Assembly: GCA_038025085.1 (NCBI GenBank) | Contig: CM076153.1 | Coordinates: forward strand, 4,154,001-4,218,000 | Reading direction: 5' to 3' | Length of the DNA stretch: 64,000 bases | From: Tetragonia tetragonoides | Lineage: Eukaryota; Streptophyta; Magnoliopsida; Caryophyllales; Aizoaceae | Part shown: positions 45,440 to 58,052 of the stretch, piece after piece | Position numbering within the stretch: the first letter of the stretch is position 1 | Layout of the letters: the number at the start of each line of letters is the position of its first letter | The notes under the pieces: generated by a model | Seen by the model: only the letters and a program-made list of their open reading frames with translations | What the model was told of the DNA's origin: nothing | Database searches by the model: none | Program-made: the position numbers and the translations under genes

Positions 45440-45693
45440 TAGGGCGTTGGGCCTAGCTTCTTGAGAGCTTCAACTTCTGGTTCATTTTACCTCATAAACC
45501 CCCTCCCCCGCCTCCTTATCCCATTTCCAGCTTCAAGAAGCTGAAAACAACTCCTAGGAGGCCGAGAAGAGGAAACTTCAAATTGGAGCATGTGATTCTT
45601 GGCCCATGAGGAGGCGGCAAAGGGGGTGGTTTACGAGGGAAAATGGGGGGGAGAAGTTGAAGCTCTCAAGAAACTTGGCCAAACACACTCTTA
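45440..45693. mobile_element. Foldback/hAT-like MITE
   Basis: Long inverted ends: left GGGCCTAGCTTCTTGAGAGC TTCAACTTCT, then CCCCCTCCCCCGCCTCC. Right, inverted: GGAGGCGGCAAAGGGGG, then AGAAGTTGAAGCTCTCAAGA AACTTGGCC. The arms are about 75 bases with a loop of about 75. No clear 8-base target duplication was found. The plus-strand 65-codon frame here is a by-product of the arm. Confidence 0.65.
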
Positions 45694-47471
45694 TAGAGGT
45701 GAGAACTCTAAGAAGCCTACTTATGCTTCAAACAAGTTTCACGCAGCGTGTCTCCCACACAACCCAACACCTATAAGGGGTGTCTGTGCCTCCTAGGATC
45801 AAAGTACATGAGCCTTATTTACCAATTCTTCACTTGTCTTTATCCCTTTCTCATATTATACAAATTCATTTATTACCTAAAATCTTGCTCACTTCTGCCT
45901 TCAAGCACGAAAATTACCGGGGAAGACAGAACCCTTCAGCTATCCAAACCCAGCCACCACCCAGCATGAAAAATGAATAAAGAACAGCCCAACAACTGAT
46001 TTAAGCAAATAATTGTTTGTGTATCCTTGTATCAAATTTCGAATAATTCAAAGGTTTATACCTTTCAATTGCTTAAAATAACCATCAGAAACAAAAAAGC
46101 GGCAAAAAATTACATGTCAATAAAATTGACCACGGATTCAAGAGATCAATCTCATATTCAGTTCAACCTATTAAAGAAGCAAATATTTTAACATGACCAT
46201 TGCAAATTGTTCGATGAACATACACAAATAACATTATTATAAAGAAGAATCTAGGGTTTCGGTTCTAGAAATTTGCAAAAAATACTCGATTAAAATAAGT
46301 GAAAATGCACGTTTCCACACATACCTTTGCATCTGCCAATTCTAGGTAAATCTTCCTTGAAATGAATACAAAATTCGAGAAATTGAGATTACTTATATTT
46401 CTCGCTAGGGTTTCGCGCCCCGAAAACGCAAATTGAATTTGCAAAACCTAGCTCCTGAGATTTGTGTTTCAGAATATATTATGGTTTTTTCTCCCTGTAG
46501 CTGGTGGAAATTACTTCTTAAATACTCAATTTTAAGAGGGAAAACCAAACGACTGAACCTTTAAAAGAAACGAAAAGGTGCGTCCTATTTTTTCACCGTG
46601 TGTTTTGACTTTACAGCTGTTCTTTTTGGTTTACTATTATCACCGACTTTCCACTTTCTAGTTTTTCTACGAAAATAACGAATTGGAAAATAAAAACTTC
46701 TTACTTAAAATATGCAAATTGATTAGTTTTCTAACGGATCCTTTCCTATCAAATTTTTATCTTTCAATTTCTTTTCTTTATACTTGTGCAATCAACGCTT
46801 AAGCGTTTTCTATCCCTTAACCACTAACCAGTAACAACGTCAATCAATTTTTTTTCAAAAATCACTTTTTGGTTTCAAATTTTTTACTTCAGTTTTTAAA
46901 ATTAAGTGAACTTTTATCAACTTCACTTTAAATTCCTACAAAAATTTTCCAAACAATCTCAACATGAAGCGAAGAGATGAGATCCTCTCCAATCACTCCC
47001 TCCAAAAAAAATTTGCTCGTTAATCACTCCCTCCAATGAGTCCAATACCTCACAAAACATAAAATAAACTTTGTTTTTTCTTTTTTTTTTTAGTCATTAT
47101 GAAGTATTAGAGGAATTAATTGGAGGGAGTAATCGGGGAGCATTTCATCTCCCTCAATTCAAAAACCCATATTCATCACCCCAATTCGGCTTTTTCCATG
47201 CGTTTCCCTGTGAGTCCAACCACCTCAACCACTACAAATCATCAACTCCCCTTATTGGATCAAGTAGCCATGAGAAATCATTGAACCACAACTACCATTT
47301 ATGCTTCATGATGAGGCAGGCTCGAGCAGTATAACACCAATCCGAGGAAATCACAAAATTTTCACCTCATCATAGAACTGAAACAGTAATGTTCAACACA
47401 TGTAATTCGGAATTTCAACTGAAAGAGATCACGACAATTTTGTTCCTAGACATATTATTGTGCATCTATCA

Positions 47472-50400
47472 TCAGCTTGGCAGGATGTCTGAGAACGCGA
47501 AATCATGAAATGGGGGACCTGCAAGAAAATGCAAAATTTGGTTTAATTTGGGTTTCAAGTTCAAAATAGTGATCAGGCAACTCCACTATAGATTGGTTTT
47601 TTTTTTTTTCTGAGAAGAACTATAGATTGGTTTTGGACATTAGTGTTAAGAACAAAGTAACAATCAGCCAAAATAAAGTACACTACAAAGGCAAAAAAAA
47701 ATCCACACACCTGCTTGCCCGGCCATGATATAAAAGGGAAGATGAGCAATCATCTTAGTACCACCTTCACTTCCATTAACACTTCGTGAACTTGGCTTCT
47801 CTCCCTCGGGATGTTGTGAAGACCCCAATACAGACATACAAATTGCAGGCTCATTCAGCAAACCCAAACAATCACGAGCCCGTGTCCAAACCCTTGCATC
47901 AGATAACCGAGACCGAGCTACCTGAGATGGAAGTTCTCATTTTATCACCAAACTCAAACAAGACTTATCAAATGTATTTAGGAACAGAGAATTTGATGTA
48001 ACAAAGTACACTGGCAACACAGACATCCGAATTTTCCCTGCTCTATTACATTAGCAGTACCTAGTAATACTCCCTCCCTGCTGTGATTTCTGTCTCACAT
48101 TTCACTCAAGCAGGTTATGACAGATTCTGGAAAGTGGACTCTTCGAAATGGGAATGAGAGTTAACTCTTTAATTTAGGCCAAAACCCACAAAGGACGGGG
48201 TCTCGGGAAGTCCAGAAGTACGCAACCTTTGCCCTAGCTAGTAGAGAGGTTGTTACCACTAGACCCACAACAAAATTTGGAATTTTTGAAACAATTGAAT
48301 ACGAACTTGAGTCCCAAGTAACAACCTTTACAGTTAACATCACTTTACATCTAAAACAGAAAGGTGAAACTATTATTTCAGACAAAATATTCAAACTGTC
48401 CATTTTCAATGAAACTGAAAGGTCTCACTATTTTGTTTTATGCTTATTATTTGCTGTGAAGTAGCAGACATACAGTGTTTTCTATTCAAAGGGTCTAACA
48501 GAAACATCCACTCACCTCTCGGGGTAAGAATAAACATGCATACACCTTTTACCCCTCCTGCCTGCCTTAGGCGGGAGCCTCGTGAGAGGCATTGGGTAAT
48601 GGTATGGTTTGGTAGGGAATACATGCAAATTACAAACCTTGGTCAAGGATACACGTGCTCTTGGTAGTAATTCACGGTGACAAGTAGCTAGTTTTGCGAT
48701 AGCTGTCACAACAAAGCATAGAAGCCTAGACTGAGATGACCTCTCATAGCCTGCAATACTGGCGTTCAGACTAGCCATGCGATTGAAGGTTGGACCAGTT
48801 TCTTGTCTTAGACCGAGACGACTTGCAAATAAAGTAAAAGTAAGTCAGCAGACAATACATTCATTCCAAATTCAGATTCTTGATAAAGGAAGCAGGTAGC
48901 GTAGAACTAACCTAGATGAGAAGTTCTCATATAAAAGTAACTCCAAACTTTCAAAAAGTTCACGAGCAGCATCTTTGTGAGACTCACCACCTCCTCCATG
49001 CTCCCCAATGGCCCAACAGAGTTGTAAAGCTAACTCTGTCTACCAAAATAAGGAGAACAAAAAAAGCGAGAAAACAACAATGCAAACCTCAGAAGATATT
49101 TACAAAGACATCTAGATTCCATAACAAAATTAAGGTGTCAACCTTCTCCTGGCTATCATAAGCCTCTCCGAGTCTGTCTACAATTGGCTTCTGCAAAATA
49201 ATACCACAGCATGATATCATTACGAATACAAGTTTCATATTGAAAGAACAAAGCAGTATGGGGGTTCAAGCATACAGCATGAAAATGAGAAATGATGCTT
49301 ATTTTAAACAGATATAATACCTTCAGAAGTGCGACAAACTCTGGGGAGCGCTGAAATGAAGCAAGCAAATTTTCCAACAGTATTTTTCTAATCTGTACAA
49401 AATGCAGACTTATGAGCCAATTAATTTCCCTGTGCAAACACATGGAACCTAATATTCAGAAAATTGGAAAGTAATCAGCCCTAGTAAAATACTCTCTCTG
49501 ACCCATAAAGATGGTAAAAGATGACTTTTTAGAGTGAACTTTGACCATCAACCACATTACTATATAGCACATGAGCAAAGTGAGTGAAAATGAGTTCGTC
49601 GAGTAAAAGTTGATCTCCTCTTCAGTAGACATTACCTCATAACAGTATGTTTTGTCAGGATATATAGCAGCATTTCTTAACATAAGCATGGGAATCAATG
49701 CACAGATCAAGGCTGCCAAGAAAAAAAGTTATATGCTTCAGAAATCTTAACTTAGGGAATTAGAACATGAAAAGAAGCCATAAAAACAGACGATTGAAAA
49801 GCTAGGACACAAGTGTAAAAATGTAATTTGAGGTAATGATAAATAATAAAAACAGGTTACATACAATCATTGACATCACGCAAGGCTATAGCAAAATATA
49901 CATCCAGAAGGTCTGGAGCAATCTTCATTGATTGCTTAAGCCGATCAGACTGAGGACCATTTAATGCAGCCTGAATCGCTGCAGCAATCCCAGGGGAGGT
50001 CCAGTGACGTTCCTGAAACATAACCACAAATTAATCTTGCAACAAAGGAGAGTACAATCGAACTATACATGTGCCAAAGAAAGGTGTTATGCTTCTCATT
50101 TAGTGAGCCACTGCAATGAACCCTGATCTCACTGTTCAAAATGGTTTCTTATGAATAAACAAGGACATAATAAAATTGAAGCTGCAGTTATTAAAAAAGA
50201 CCCGTTTCCTAGACATTTCAATTAAGGACTAAGGAATTTGAAACAGAACGAGGAACTTGAAGTTGTCCTCTTTTCTTCTTGAGGTCTTTACCCATTCTTT
50301 CTTGTTACAATCAACTTTTTTTTTTAGATAAAGTGTTACAATCAACTAAATGATTTTTGACATTGTCACTCAAGTAGGGGAAAGAGAAAATAATAATAAC

Positions 50401-53400
50401 AAAAGAAAAGAAAAGAAAAGAAAAGAAAAGAACATTGCATCATACTGCCACATGCAATGTCAAGAACAACTTAATATCAGGTTTAAGTTGAACATAACTA
50501 AAGCTCTCCAAATCTTACTCTTCCTCTTACTGCCTTCCCTCCCTCTTTTATATCTAACCACTCCCCACTTTCAGCTCACACCACCCCACAGCATCTTGAA
50601 TCAGAGAAAACAAATAGAAACACCATGATAAAAGTACATATCTAAATAAATATATATTTTCAGAAAATACTAGCCATGCAATTAATCGTACTTTTAATGC
50701 TCTATCCATGGGTAATAAAATAAAAAACAGAAATAGCCATACAGCGATACCATCATTTTCATCTTTAAGAAGATCAAGGAAGACTGGGTCTGCAATGTCA
50801 AAAGAACTGCTCTCCTCTGATTCAGAGTCACCTTCTCCATCTGCTATGGTGGAACCAGTGTAAGCCTCATCCATCAGTGCAAGTAGCATCTGCATCCAAC
50901 AACTGAAGTATCCTTCATAACTTTTCATACAACAGATTGTACAAAACTACAACTACTGCAAAGACCTTAAATACATCAAACTGACCTCGGGAGCTGTGCT
51001 ATTCTTGATAGAAGCTATGCTGCTACCAACCAGTGATCCAGAGCTTCGTCCCACCTTCTCTAGAGCAACAACCAGGACTACAAAGAAAGACAATTTGAAG
51101 AGTATAAAACACCTGCTGACTTTAAAACCAGGAAAAAGTCGCAAAAACTCCAGTCAAAGGTCCTTCGTTCCTTGACATTAGTGTTTGACAGCTCCTATAT
51201 GAACTTACTTGGCAAGTCCACAACAGCTGGAAATAAAGGCAGAAAAGATCCGGGAGCTACCAAAGCAGGGAATATCTTCAGAAATGATTTTAAAAGTCTG
51301 TAAAAGTAAAAATAATAATGCTCAGCCGATGTCACAGGCTCACAGTCAAACAGAGTCATTTCCAACTGCATGGATATAACAAATGTTAATCCATAGAATC
51401 TTCATTGATTGTGAGCATTACAGACTTACAGAACCCTTTTTTAAATGCTAGAGAACATTTTGCAAAAGATCGAACAAGTAATTAGTATGACTCAACACTT
51501 CTCAGTATTAACTGCCAAATGAACAAGAAAAATAAGATTGTTTCCAACAATAGAATGCTAATCAGCATCATATTAAAGCTAAAATAGCATTTATCTTAAA
51601 TTCAAATGTCTAATCACCAGTGCTCTGTTGACAGTGCAGCAATTTACCAAATAACCCTCAGAGGCTCAGATCGATTAGCCTGAGCAACCTTAAACTGATT
51701 AATTAACTAATTCAACTCAGTTCAGGACACCTGAAAACCAGCATTCATACAATTGTTGAGGTATTAGCCTTCCACTCAACCAAGTGAAAATGCACCAGTA
51801 ATATTGAAGTCCTGATTAAAGGAAGAAACAACGACTTACAGTGCTGGGAAGGCCATGTTCCTAATCTTACACCAAGGTTTCATGCCAAGAGACAATGTTC
51901 AATTGTGCAGTTCAGAAAATGTGAAGTTTAAGGCTAAACAGAAAGTAGGACAAACATCTCAAATAAAGAAATATTGGAATTCGCTAGTTCTATTTTCTCA
52001 TTCCAATACATTTTAGGCAAATATCATCAGATCTTAAACCTTTGTTTGACTTCCACCATTTCCACACAGCCCATTCTACATTAAGTTCTAATTTACTCGG
52101 AGTCAAGGACAAAAATAGAATAAGGCATTGGATTTAAGAATTCAACCTAGCTATTTTCAGGGGAATTTCATTTAATCAGGATCTGATTTCAAGTGTGTTA
52201 CAAATTATCATTTTTCTAACAGTTTACAACAATAGGATCCCAGAAAAAATTTATAGCTGATATTAGTAAGATTGAGCTAAATTTCCTCATAAATGTTTTA
52301 ACTCTTCCGCAATAGCAACCATGGACAATATCCTACGCATGTACAGCTCCAAATGAAACAAAGAAGCAGAATCTTAAGCAATGTGGCCCATTCACTTTGT
52401 GTCTCCAGGCGACAATGTCAAAGCATTTAAAAGCATGTTCCTTCATATAGTCAACATCCCTAGCCTTGTTCATCGTACTTGCATCTTGCTCAGTTGCTCT
52501 GGGTCTACTTACTCTAAAACTACTGGCTAAAAAGAGGCAGAGGAGGGCGCACAGGGAGAGTTGATTAAATCTCATTCAAATATTTGACTTGCCATTATCC
52601 AACATCATGTTACCAAACAGGGAAAAAGACTTCAACAAGCATTAAGCAGTAAGATTGAGCATAGTTATCATATAATGTCCTCACTTCATTTATTTGCATA
52701 CATACACACAAACATAACCCAGCATAACTTACTTCTCTCCATTCCATGCAATTAGTTTCAGCAACAAGTGAAAGAACTGCAAATTCAAAAAAAATCACAA
52801 AGTAAAAATTCAATTTGGCTTTCCATAATATTAATGACATCTAAATGTGCAAATTTTCCAAATAAAATTCTGGTATCCAGTACAAGACAAAAGCAGATAT
52901 ACATAGCACAATGACATCCTAAACTTACAAAGTTGTTAATCAATAAATATGATATTGTTAGCAGCACTGCAGCAGCCAGCAGAACATGTCAATTATTGGG
53001 AGGAAAAAAAAAAAAAAAGCAGACATAAGAATTGAACAGTAACTTCCAAGATTAAAAAGATAGGCAATGACTTTATCTTATGGAGTAAGGTAAAGTCACT
53101 TCATATAACATTTATACCATGTGTCCGATGAAATAATTACAAGATAGTAGACATGACACTTTCAAACAACTGTCTACTGATACATTTTCTAAATGCAATG
53201 TAGGAGGAAATGGATTTGGAATTAGAAATGCAAACCAATATATCAAGACATACCAGTCACAAGAAGAGCCATACTTGCAGATTTTATATAAAAAGATTTC
53301 AGCTTTCCTTATATTTGTAAATAGAAGCTTCCAAAGTACCACCTTAAGAACAAGCATCCAATACCTACCCATATAAACATGACTACTTTTACTATGAGAA

Positions 53401-55736
53401 TAGCACCTCTTCAAGACTATGCATCCAACAACTACACAAACATGACTACTTTTACTAAGAGCAAACTCACTGTGAACGCAGAGCATACCTGAGGTAATAA
53501 GGTGGGATATGAAGTCTGAAGTTTCTTCTTATTAAGGACAAGGAATTCGATTGTCGCTTCCGCAACCATAGGATCTGCAAATTCACTGCAATCAAGATTA
53601 AGAAAATAATGTTGTTGGTTTGAGGTAATAAAGCATGACAGGCTAAAAACAGCATTATAATAGATGTAGAACCTACATAACCTAACTAACTTTAAAACTT
53701 ATTATTTGCACTTTGAAGAATTTGGTGATACAAATTTGGCAAAATGAAATTTCCAGGAGTTCATCAAACTTTGCAAGTGCCCATTCCTTTGATGCAGACA
53801 TGTGAATAGTTAATATAGCTTTCTCACAAAACCCAAATAATCTAAAGCATCATCATCCAAAAATAAAATACCACATGATAGCTTTCCTCGTACTCCCCTA
53901 GCTATTGTTCTGTCAAAGTCTATGTTAACCTGTTTGCATACTCTCAACTAGTCAGTGCTTTTCACCACACTAAATGGTCAATATTATGAGTGCACAGATT
54001 AAATAACTTCCATTTTCTTGCATTATAGTAAAATAAAAAAAAAAGCTACTGCTGGCATACCAAAGACATCCTTGTTACTTTCTTTCTAGTCATCTGGTCC
54101 GGAAATCTCATTAGTTTTATCATTGTTGCTCATTTAATTAACCCATTTTTAAGTCCACACAACATCAATACAAGACGTGTGACTTTACTTTCAGACAGAA
54201 AATGCACAAAACACAAAACAAACGTAAACAAAACACAAACATTTGCATGAATCTATTAGAGTGACCTATGGGGCTAGAATGGGATAGAGTTACTCACCTA
54301 GCTTCTCAAATCTCGATGGTCTAGAGTACCAGGATACCAATTAATATACTTTTTCTTTATCCAAAAAAAGAAACTGTAGTTTCAAGTAAAATCACTCTTA
54401 AAGATTACCACCCTTAAACAACCTAAGATTTTCACTATAAACTAAGGAATCTAACAAATCACCTCATCATCCACACCTAAAAATTATGGAAGAATCTGCT
54501 TATTATATAAATGATTAAATAGTATTACCGGCTCAAGCATGAGCGAAAGAATGTCCTCAGACTAGGGTCAGCATCATGAAGAACAGTCTCTCCGAATTCC
54601 AAGTAAAACTGGAGAATAGCCTGTGGAGGGAAAAAAAACAACAAGGAGGATTTATAACATCTTGGTTATGAAATTCAATTCAGAAAAAAATACGCTTACA
54701 TAACAGCTCCAATCAATGAGGAATCTTCTATATTTCCACAATTTGTGCTTCCAGTCATTGTTCCAAGCTTCTTCGTTGCCTTTCTATTAATTATATATAC
54801 ACTACTTCTACAGCCCCAACTTAATCACTTGAAGAACTTCAATTATCCATAAGACCATAACGCATTAATGCTTGTGCTTTTTAATGTAGGTTTAAATTCT
54901 AAAGTCTCAGCCAGTTTTATAGGAAAGTTTATTTTTTATAATGTATTCAACAACATTGCAAATCTTAACATGTAATCAGTAAAATATCTCTGATTTCAAT
55001 TGAGTTGCAATTTGCTAATAAAGCTAACAGCTAATCAATCCTCAATTCCGAATTATTCTCATTATGATCTCCAGAGTTGCACCACAATAAACAGTATACA
55101 AACTATCCCACCGCCCAGAGAAAAATCCGACTAGGCACCAACAAACGAGGTTAATGTATTCCTCACACTCAATCACAAACAACTATACTACAACTGAATT
55201 AAACCTTTGTTCCAATTAATTAATTTTTTTCATAAAAGTCCAAATGCAACGATGCCCATTTCTAATAATCATCACAGTGCATTAAGGCATCAATTCTTAA
55301 CCTCCAAAAGGGTACAAAATTGAATGAATCCAAAGAAGAAGAAAGGGAGGAGAGAGAAAACAAACCAGTAAAAGAAGGCCATGAGAAGACTTAGACTGCG
55401 AAATTGAAGCAACAGAACGTTGAAAGAGCTTATTAATGGGAGTAAAAACCCTAGCCACCAAATCATCTGATTTCTCCGCTTTAGACAACTCATACAATTT
55501 CTTCACCTGCTCCAAAACAAAACCCAAATCAATCAAAGACAAAGATTTACAATTCCACCAAAAAAAATCATCAAACAAATTAATACAATACTACATTTCA
55601 TCAATCAATCAAATAATAAGTCAATTAATCATACGGAATTAAGAAGGTTAGGATCGGATGAATGAGCAGTTGAATCTCTGGCGCTAATCGATAATGTTCG
55701 GAGATGAAAATCCCAATTTTCGTCACCACCTGACAT
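47472..55736 (-). CDS. AP5Z1: AP-5 complex subunit zeta-1
   Basis: Zeta subunit of the AP-5 adaptor, which works with SPG11/SPG15-type partners at late endosomes. Exons (minus): 55635-55736, 55366-55506, 54529-54620, 53489-53585, 52733-52776, 51209-51297, 50986-51077, 50743-50889, 49865-50012, 49636-49712, 49321-49392, 49143-49190, 48912-49039, 48638-48821, 47711-47921, 47472-47518. They sum to 573 codons in frame with GT-AG borders. Diagnostic stretches: ENWDFHLRTLS at the N-terminus, NKLFQRSVASISQSKSS, DADPSLRTFFRSCLSREFAD, SFLKIFPALVAPGSFLPLFP, EKVGRSSGSLVGSSIASIKN, LALMDEAYTGSTIADGEGDS, ENDGIAERHWTSP, LALQLCWAIGEHGGGGESHK and ARELFESLELLLYENFSSR. The C-terminus is GPPFHDFAFSDILPS. It reads as an intact, all-helical adaptor-type protein without domain loss. 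Introns hold SINE-like, Stowaway-like and tiny poly(A) insertions. Confidence 0.95.
47585..47634 (-). mobile_element. Minute poly(A)-tailed insertion in AP5Z1 intron 15
   Basis: The perfect 16-base repeat ACTATAGATTGGTTTT (47585-47600 and 47619-47634) flanks a T-run followed by CTGAGAAG. On the minus strand this is CTTCTCAG plus poly(A). Confidence 0.6.
48530..48612 (+). mobile_element. SINE-like fragment in AP5Z1 intron 14
   Basis: CTGCCTTAGGCGGGAGCCTC and GAGAGGCATTGGGTAATGG match the SINE-like body in SEC10 intron 8 (GTGGGCGGGAGCCTC, GAGGCACTGGG). It ends about 25 bases from the exon 14 donor at 48637. Confidence 0.4.
49488..49560. mobile_element. Half of a Stowaway-like MITE
   Basis: TACTCTCTCTGACCCATAAA GATGGTAAA resembles a worn Stowaway terminus, followed by GTGAACTTTGACCATCA, a motif also typical of these elements. 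The opposite terminus is missing. Confidence 0.35.
50303..50347 (-). mobile_element. Minute poly(A)-tailed insertion in AP5Z1 intron 8
   Basis: The perfect 14-base repeat TGTTACAATCAACT (50303-50316 and 50334-50347) flanks a T-run then AGATAAAG. On the minus strand this is CTTTATCT plus poly(A), the same terminal motif as at 39140. Confidence 0.65.
50401..50431. repeat. AAAAG pentanucleotide microsatellite
   Basis: Six perfect AAAAG units in AP5Z1 intron 8. Confidence 0.9.
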
Positions 55737-56219
55737 CTTTATTTTTGTTGTTGTTGTTGATTGTTATCTCATTCACCGATCAAAATGATAAATACGCGTT
55801 TTCTTTCTTTCTGGAATTCGCATTGAAGTTGAGAGAGTTGCCAGAGACTGGAGGGTGAGAGAGAGAGAGACCCAGTTTTCCTTTCCGGCTTTCCCACTTT
55901 CTATTGGAAGTGGGCGTTTCCACTGGTTTTAGAGTTAAACGCCGCGTTTTGCGAAAGACAGTCAGAATGAAAACTACTAACCATTTCCCCAAAAAAAAAA
56001 AAATCACTTTTAATTTATTTAAGAATAATATATTTTAATTTAAATTTTTTTATTGTTTAGATATTCAAAGTGATGCAATTCAATTCAATTTTATCCATGT
56101 TGAAAAAGAAAAGCACTCGTGTATGAGATCGTTCAAGAAATACATTCAAAGCAATTAGTAAATGCTTAAAGCAGTATCTACCAGGATCTCTAAGTTCAAA
56201 CTAACATGTTGGTGGCATT

Positions 56220-56413
56220 TAGACCTGGCAAACGGGTTGGTTGGGTCGGGTTTCAGTCGGTCAAATATGGGTCGGGTCAAATACGGGTTCGGTTTCGGGT
56301 TACCCAACGGGTTTGACAAATATTGTCTCACAACATTCGGATTCGGGTCGGGTCCTGATCGGGTCGGATCGATCTCGGGTCAAAACGGGTCGGGTCAATT
56401 TTTGCCAGCTCTA
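56220..56413. mobile_element. hAT-type MITE with GGGTCGGGT interior
   Basis: The termini TAGACCTGGCAAA and, inverted at the right, TAGAGCTGGCAAA. The flanking octamers are GTGGCATT and TTGGCATC (six of eight identical), consistent with a decayed hAT target duplication. The interior is repeated CGGGTCGGGTC-like sequence, which gives the Gly/Ser-rich open frames. Confidence 0.7.
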
Positions 56414-56445
56414 TTGGCATCTTTTCTTTTTTCCCTAGTGCATTT

Positions 56446-56636
56446 TTTTTTTGGTCTTTGCCAAGGATATCCATCGTCGACCACAGTGACTAATCCTCTC
56501 GCCCCAACTGTCAGCGCACTAAGCGGTAGGGGGCTGGCTAAGGGATTTTTTCCATTCGCAAGAGTTGGGATTCGAACCCCCAACCACTTGTTTAATGGAT
56601 GAAGTGCTAAACCACTACACCAACTCATTTTGGTTA
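56446..56636 (-). mobile_element. tRNA-derived SINE, copy 1
   Basis: On the minus strand it begins with a tRNA-like promoter: box A region (GTGGTTTAGCACTTCATCC nearby) and a box B match, GGTTCGAATCCC. Its 3' part, CCTTGGCAAAGACC, is followed by poly(A). TTTCCCTAGTGCATTT occurs on both sides (56430-56445 and 56637-56652), a perfect 16-base target duplication. It shares GTCGACCACAGTGACTA (plus strand) with the element at 59.8 kb. Confidence 0.85.
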
Positions 56637-56700
56637 TTTCCCTAGTGCATTTAGATTCTCATTTATAGATATAATATCAGACTAGATATAGTGTATCTAA

Positions 56701-58052
56701 CAGGGGCGGAACCAAGGGGGGGCTGGTGGCCTCCCCCATGGTTCTAAAATGGACTAAATAAAATGCAAGGTACTTCTCTAACATGAAACAGAGGTAGCGC
56801 AGTTGGTTGAGATGAAACAAGGGTGCTTGGCATTTGCATATTGACATGGGATCGAATCTAGTGGACAACTATATTTCTTCCCTCGTAACTTTTGTTTTCT
56901 TTAGTTTTGGGTTAGGCCCACTTTCTTTTCACATCTTCTTTCTAGGGATGGTAATGGGCAGGGTTTGGGGCAGGTTCGGCTGAATCCAGACCCATTTATA
57001 TTTTTGGGTTGAGATCCAGACCTTACAGGGCCTATACTACTTAGATCCAGATCTGCTGGGTCTAGTGGATCCGTGGGTTCTAAATAGGTCTCATTAATAA
57101 ATTTGTTCCTAAATCCTATAATATGCATAAGATTTGAAGTTTTTATTAGAAAATATCACTTAACAACGTATTTATACTCATTTGAAAAGGAAAGAAACTC
57201 AAATTTTCACCTTTGGAATCTTTTTTTTATACATGATCTTTACTTTTTTTTTCTTTTTTCTTTTTTCTTTTTACATGTTAATGGGTCCATGGGCCGGGTC
57301 TGGGTTTGTGATGCTGGACCCAGATCCAGATCCATTTACGACACATGGACCCGAATCCAAATCCAGATCCAATAGGTTTATAAAAAGGGGATTCAGATCC
57401 TTATAAATGGATCTGGATCCATGGGTCTGGGCCGGGTCTCAGACCAATTGCCATCCCTACTTCTTTCTCTTTAATTTCTCTAAACGAGGTTTGTTTTTTT
57501 GGTTAAACCCACTTTCTTCTACATTTCCTCTCTTTTTCACTTCATTTCTTTTTAATTTCCTTTTTTCTTTATTAGTATAAATATATTTGGGAGTCTTTTC
57601 TTATACTCACATTCTTTTTTCTTTTTCATGCTTTTAAATTGCATTTCATTATCATTTGTCCTTTTCTTTGTTATAAATAAATTTGGGAGTTTTTACTCAA
57701 ATGAGACTATGAGAGATAACTTTATTTATTAGGAATACAAATATAATTTTATGCTCAACAATTACCTACATATATATCTAAGCTATTGGCAAATAAGTAT
57801 GATTGTCCTACCATAGACACATATATAGTATTGTTGAGAGTTAGAAGACAAAGTAATTCGGAGTGAATGACTCCTACCTCTCAAATTTGGTCAAACTCTT
57901 TTGACCCGTCCTTTAGCAATTTATTCTGAACTACGCACTTAATGACTTAATAGGATAACTTTTAGGTTACCTGACTTCCTTACCAAATTTAAAAAGAAAA
58001 TTTCAATATAAACTCTGGCCTCCCTAATAAAAAAATTCTGGTTCCGCCACTG
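56701..58052. mobile_element. hAT-type element with a nested insertion
   Basis: The left end CAGGGGCGGAACCA and the inverted right end CAGTGGCGGAACCAG form a terminal inverted repeat. They are flanked by the perfect 8-base duplication GTATCTAA (56693-56700 and 58053-58060), diagnostic of hAT insertion. No transposase frame is visible, so it is non-autonomous. Inside is a tRNA-like promoter on the plus strand (box A TAGCGCAGTTGGTTGAG at 56794-56810, box B near GGGATCGAATCT at 56848-56859) and a second hAT element (56943-57459). Confidence 0.85.
56943..57459. mobile_element. hAT MITE nested inside the element at 56701-58052
   Basis: The termini TAGGGATGGTAAT and inverted TAGGGATGGCAAT, with a perfect 8-base duplication CTTCTTTC (56935-56942 and 57460-57467). 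The interior is a degenerate series of GATCCAGA/TGGGTCTGG blocks plus a long T-rich centre. It is non-coding and younger than its host element. Confidence 0.9.

Noticed and set aside
45599..45796. 65-codon plus-strand frame
   Set aside because: Coincides with the inverted arm of the foldback element.
46975..47135. AATCACTCCCTCC direct repeat around AAAAAAAATTTGCTCGTT, plus an inverted GGAGGGAGTAAT
   Set aside because: The A-run is on the wrong side for a poly(A)-tailed insertion, and the inverted piece is too short to call a MITE. Left as unexplained.
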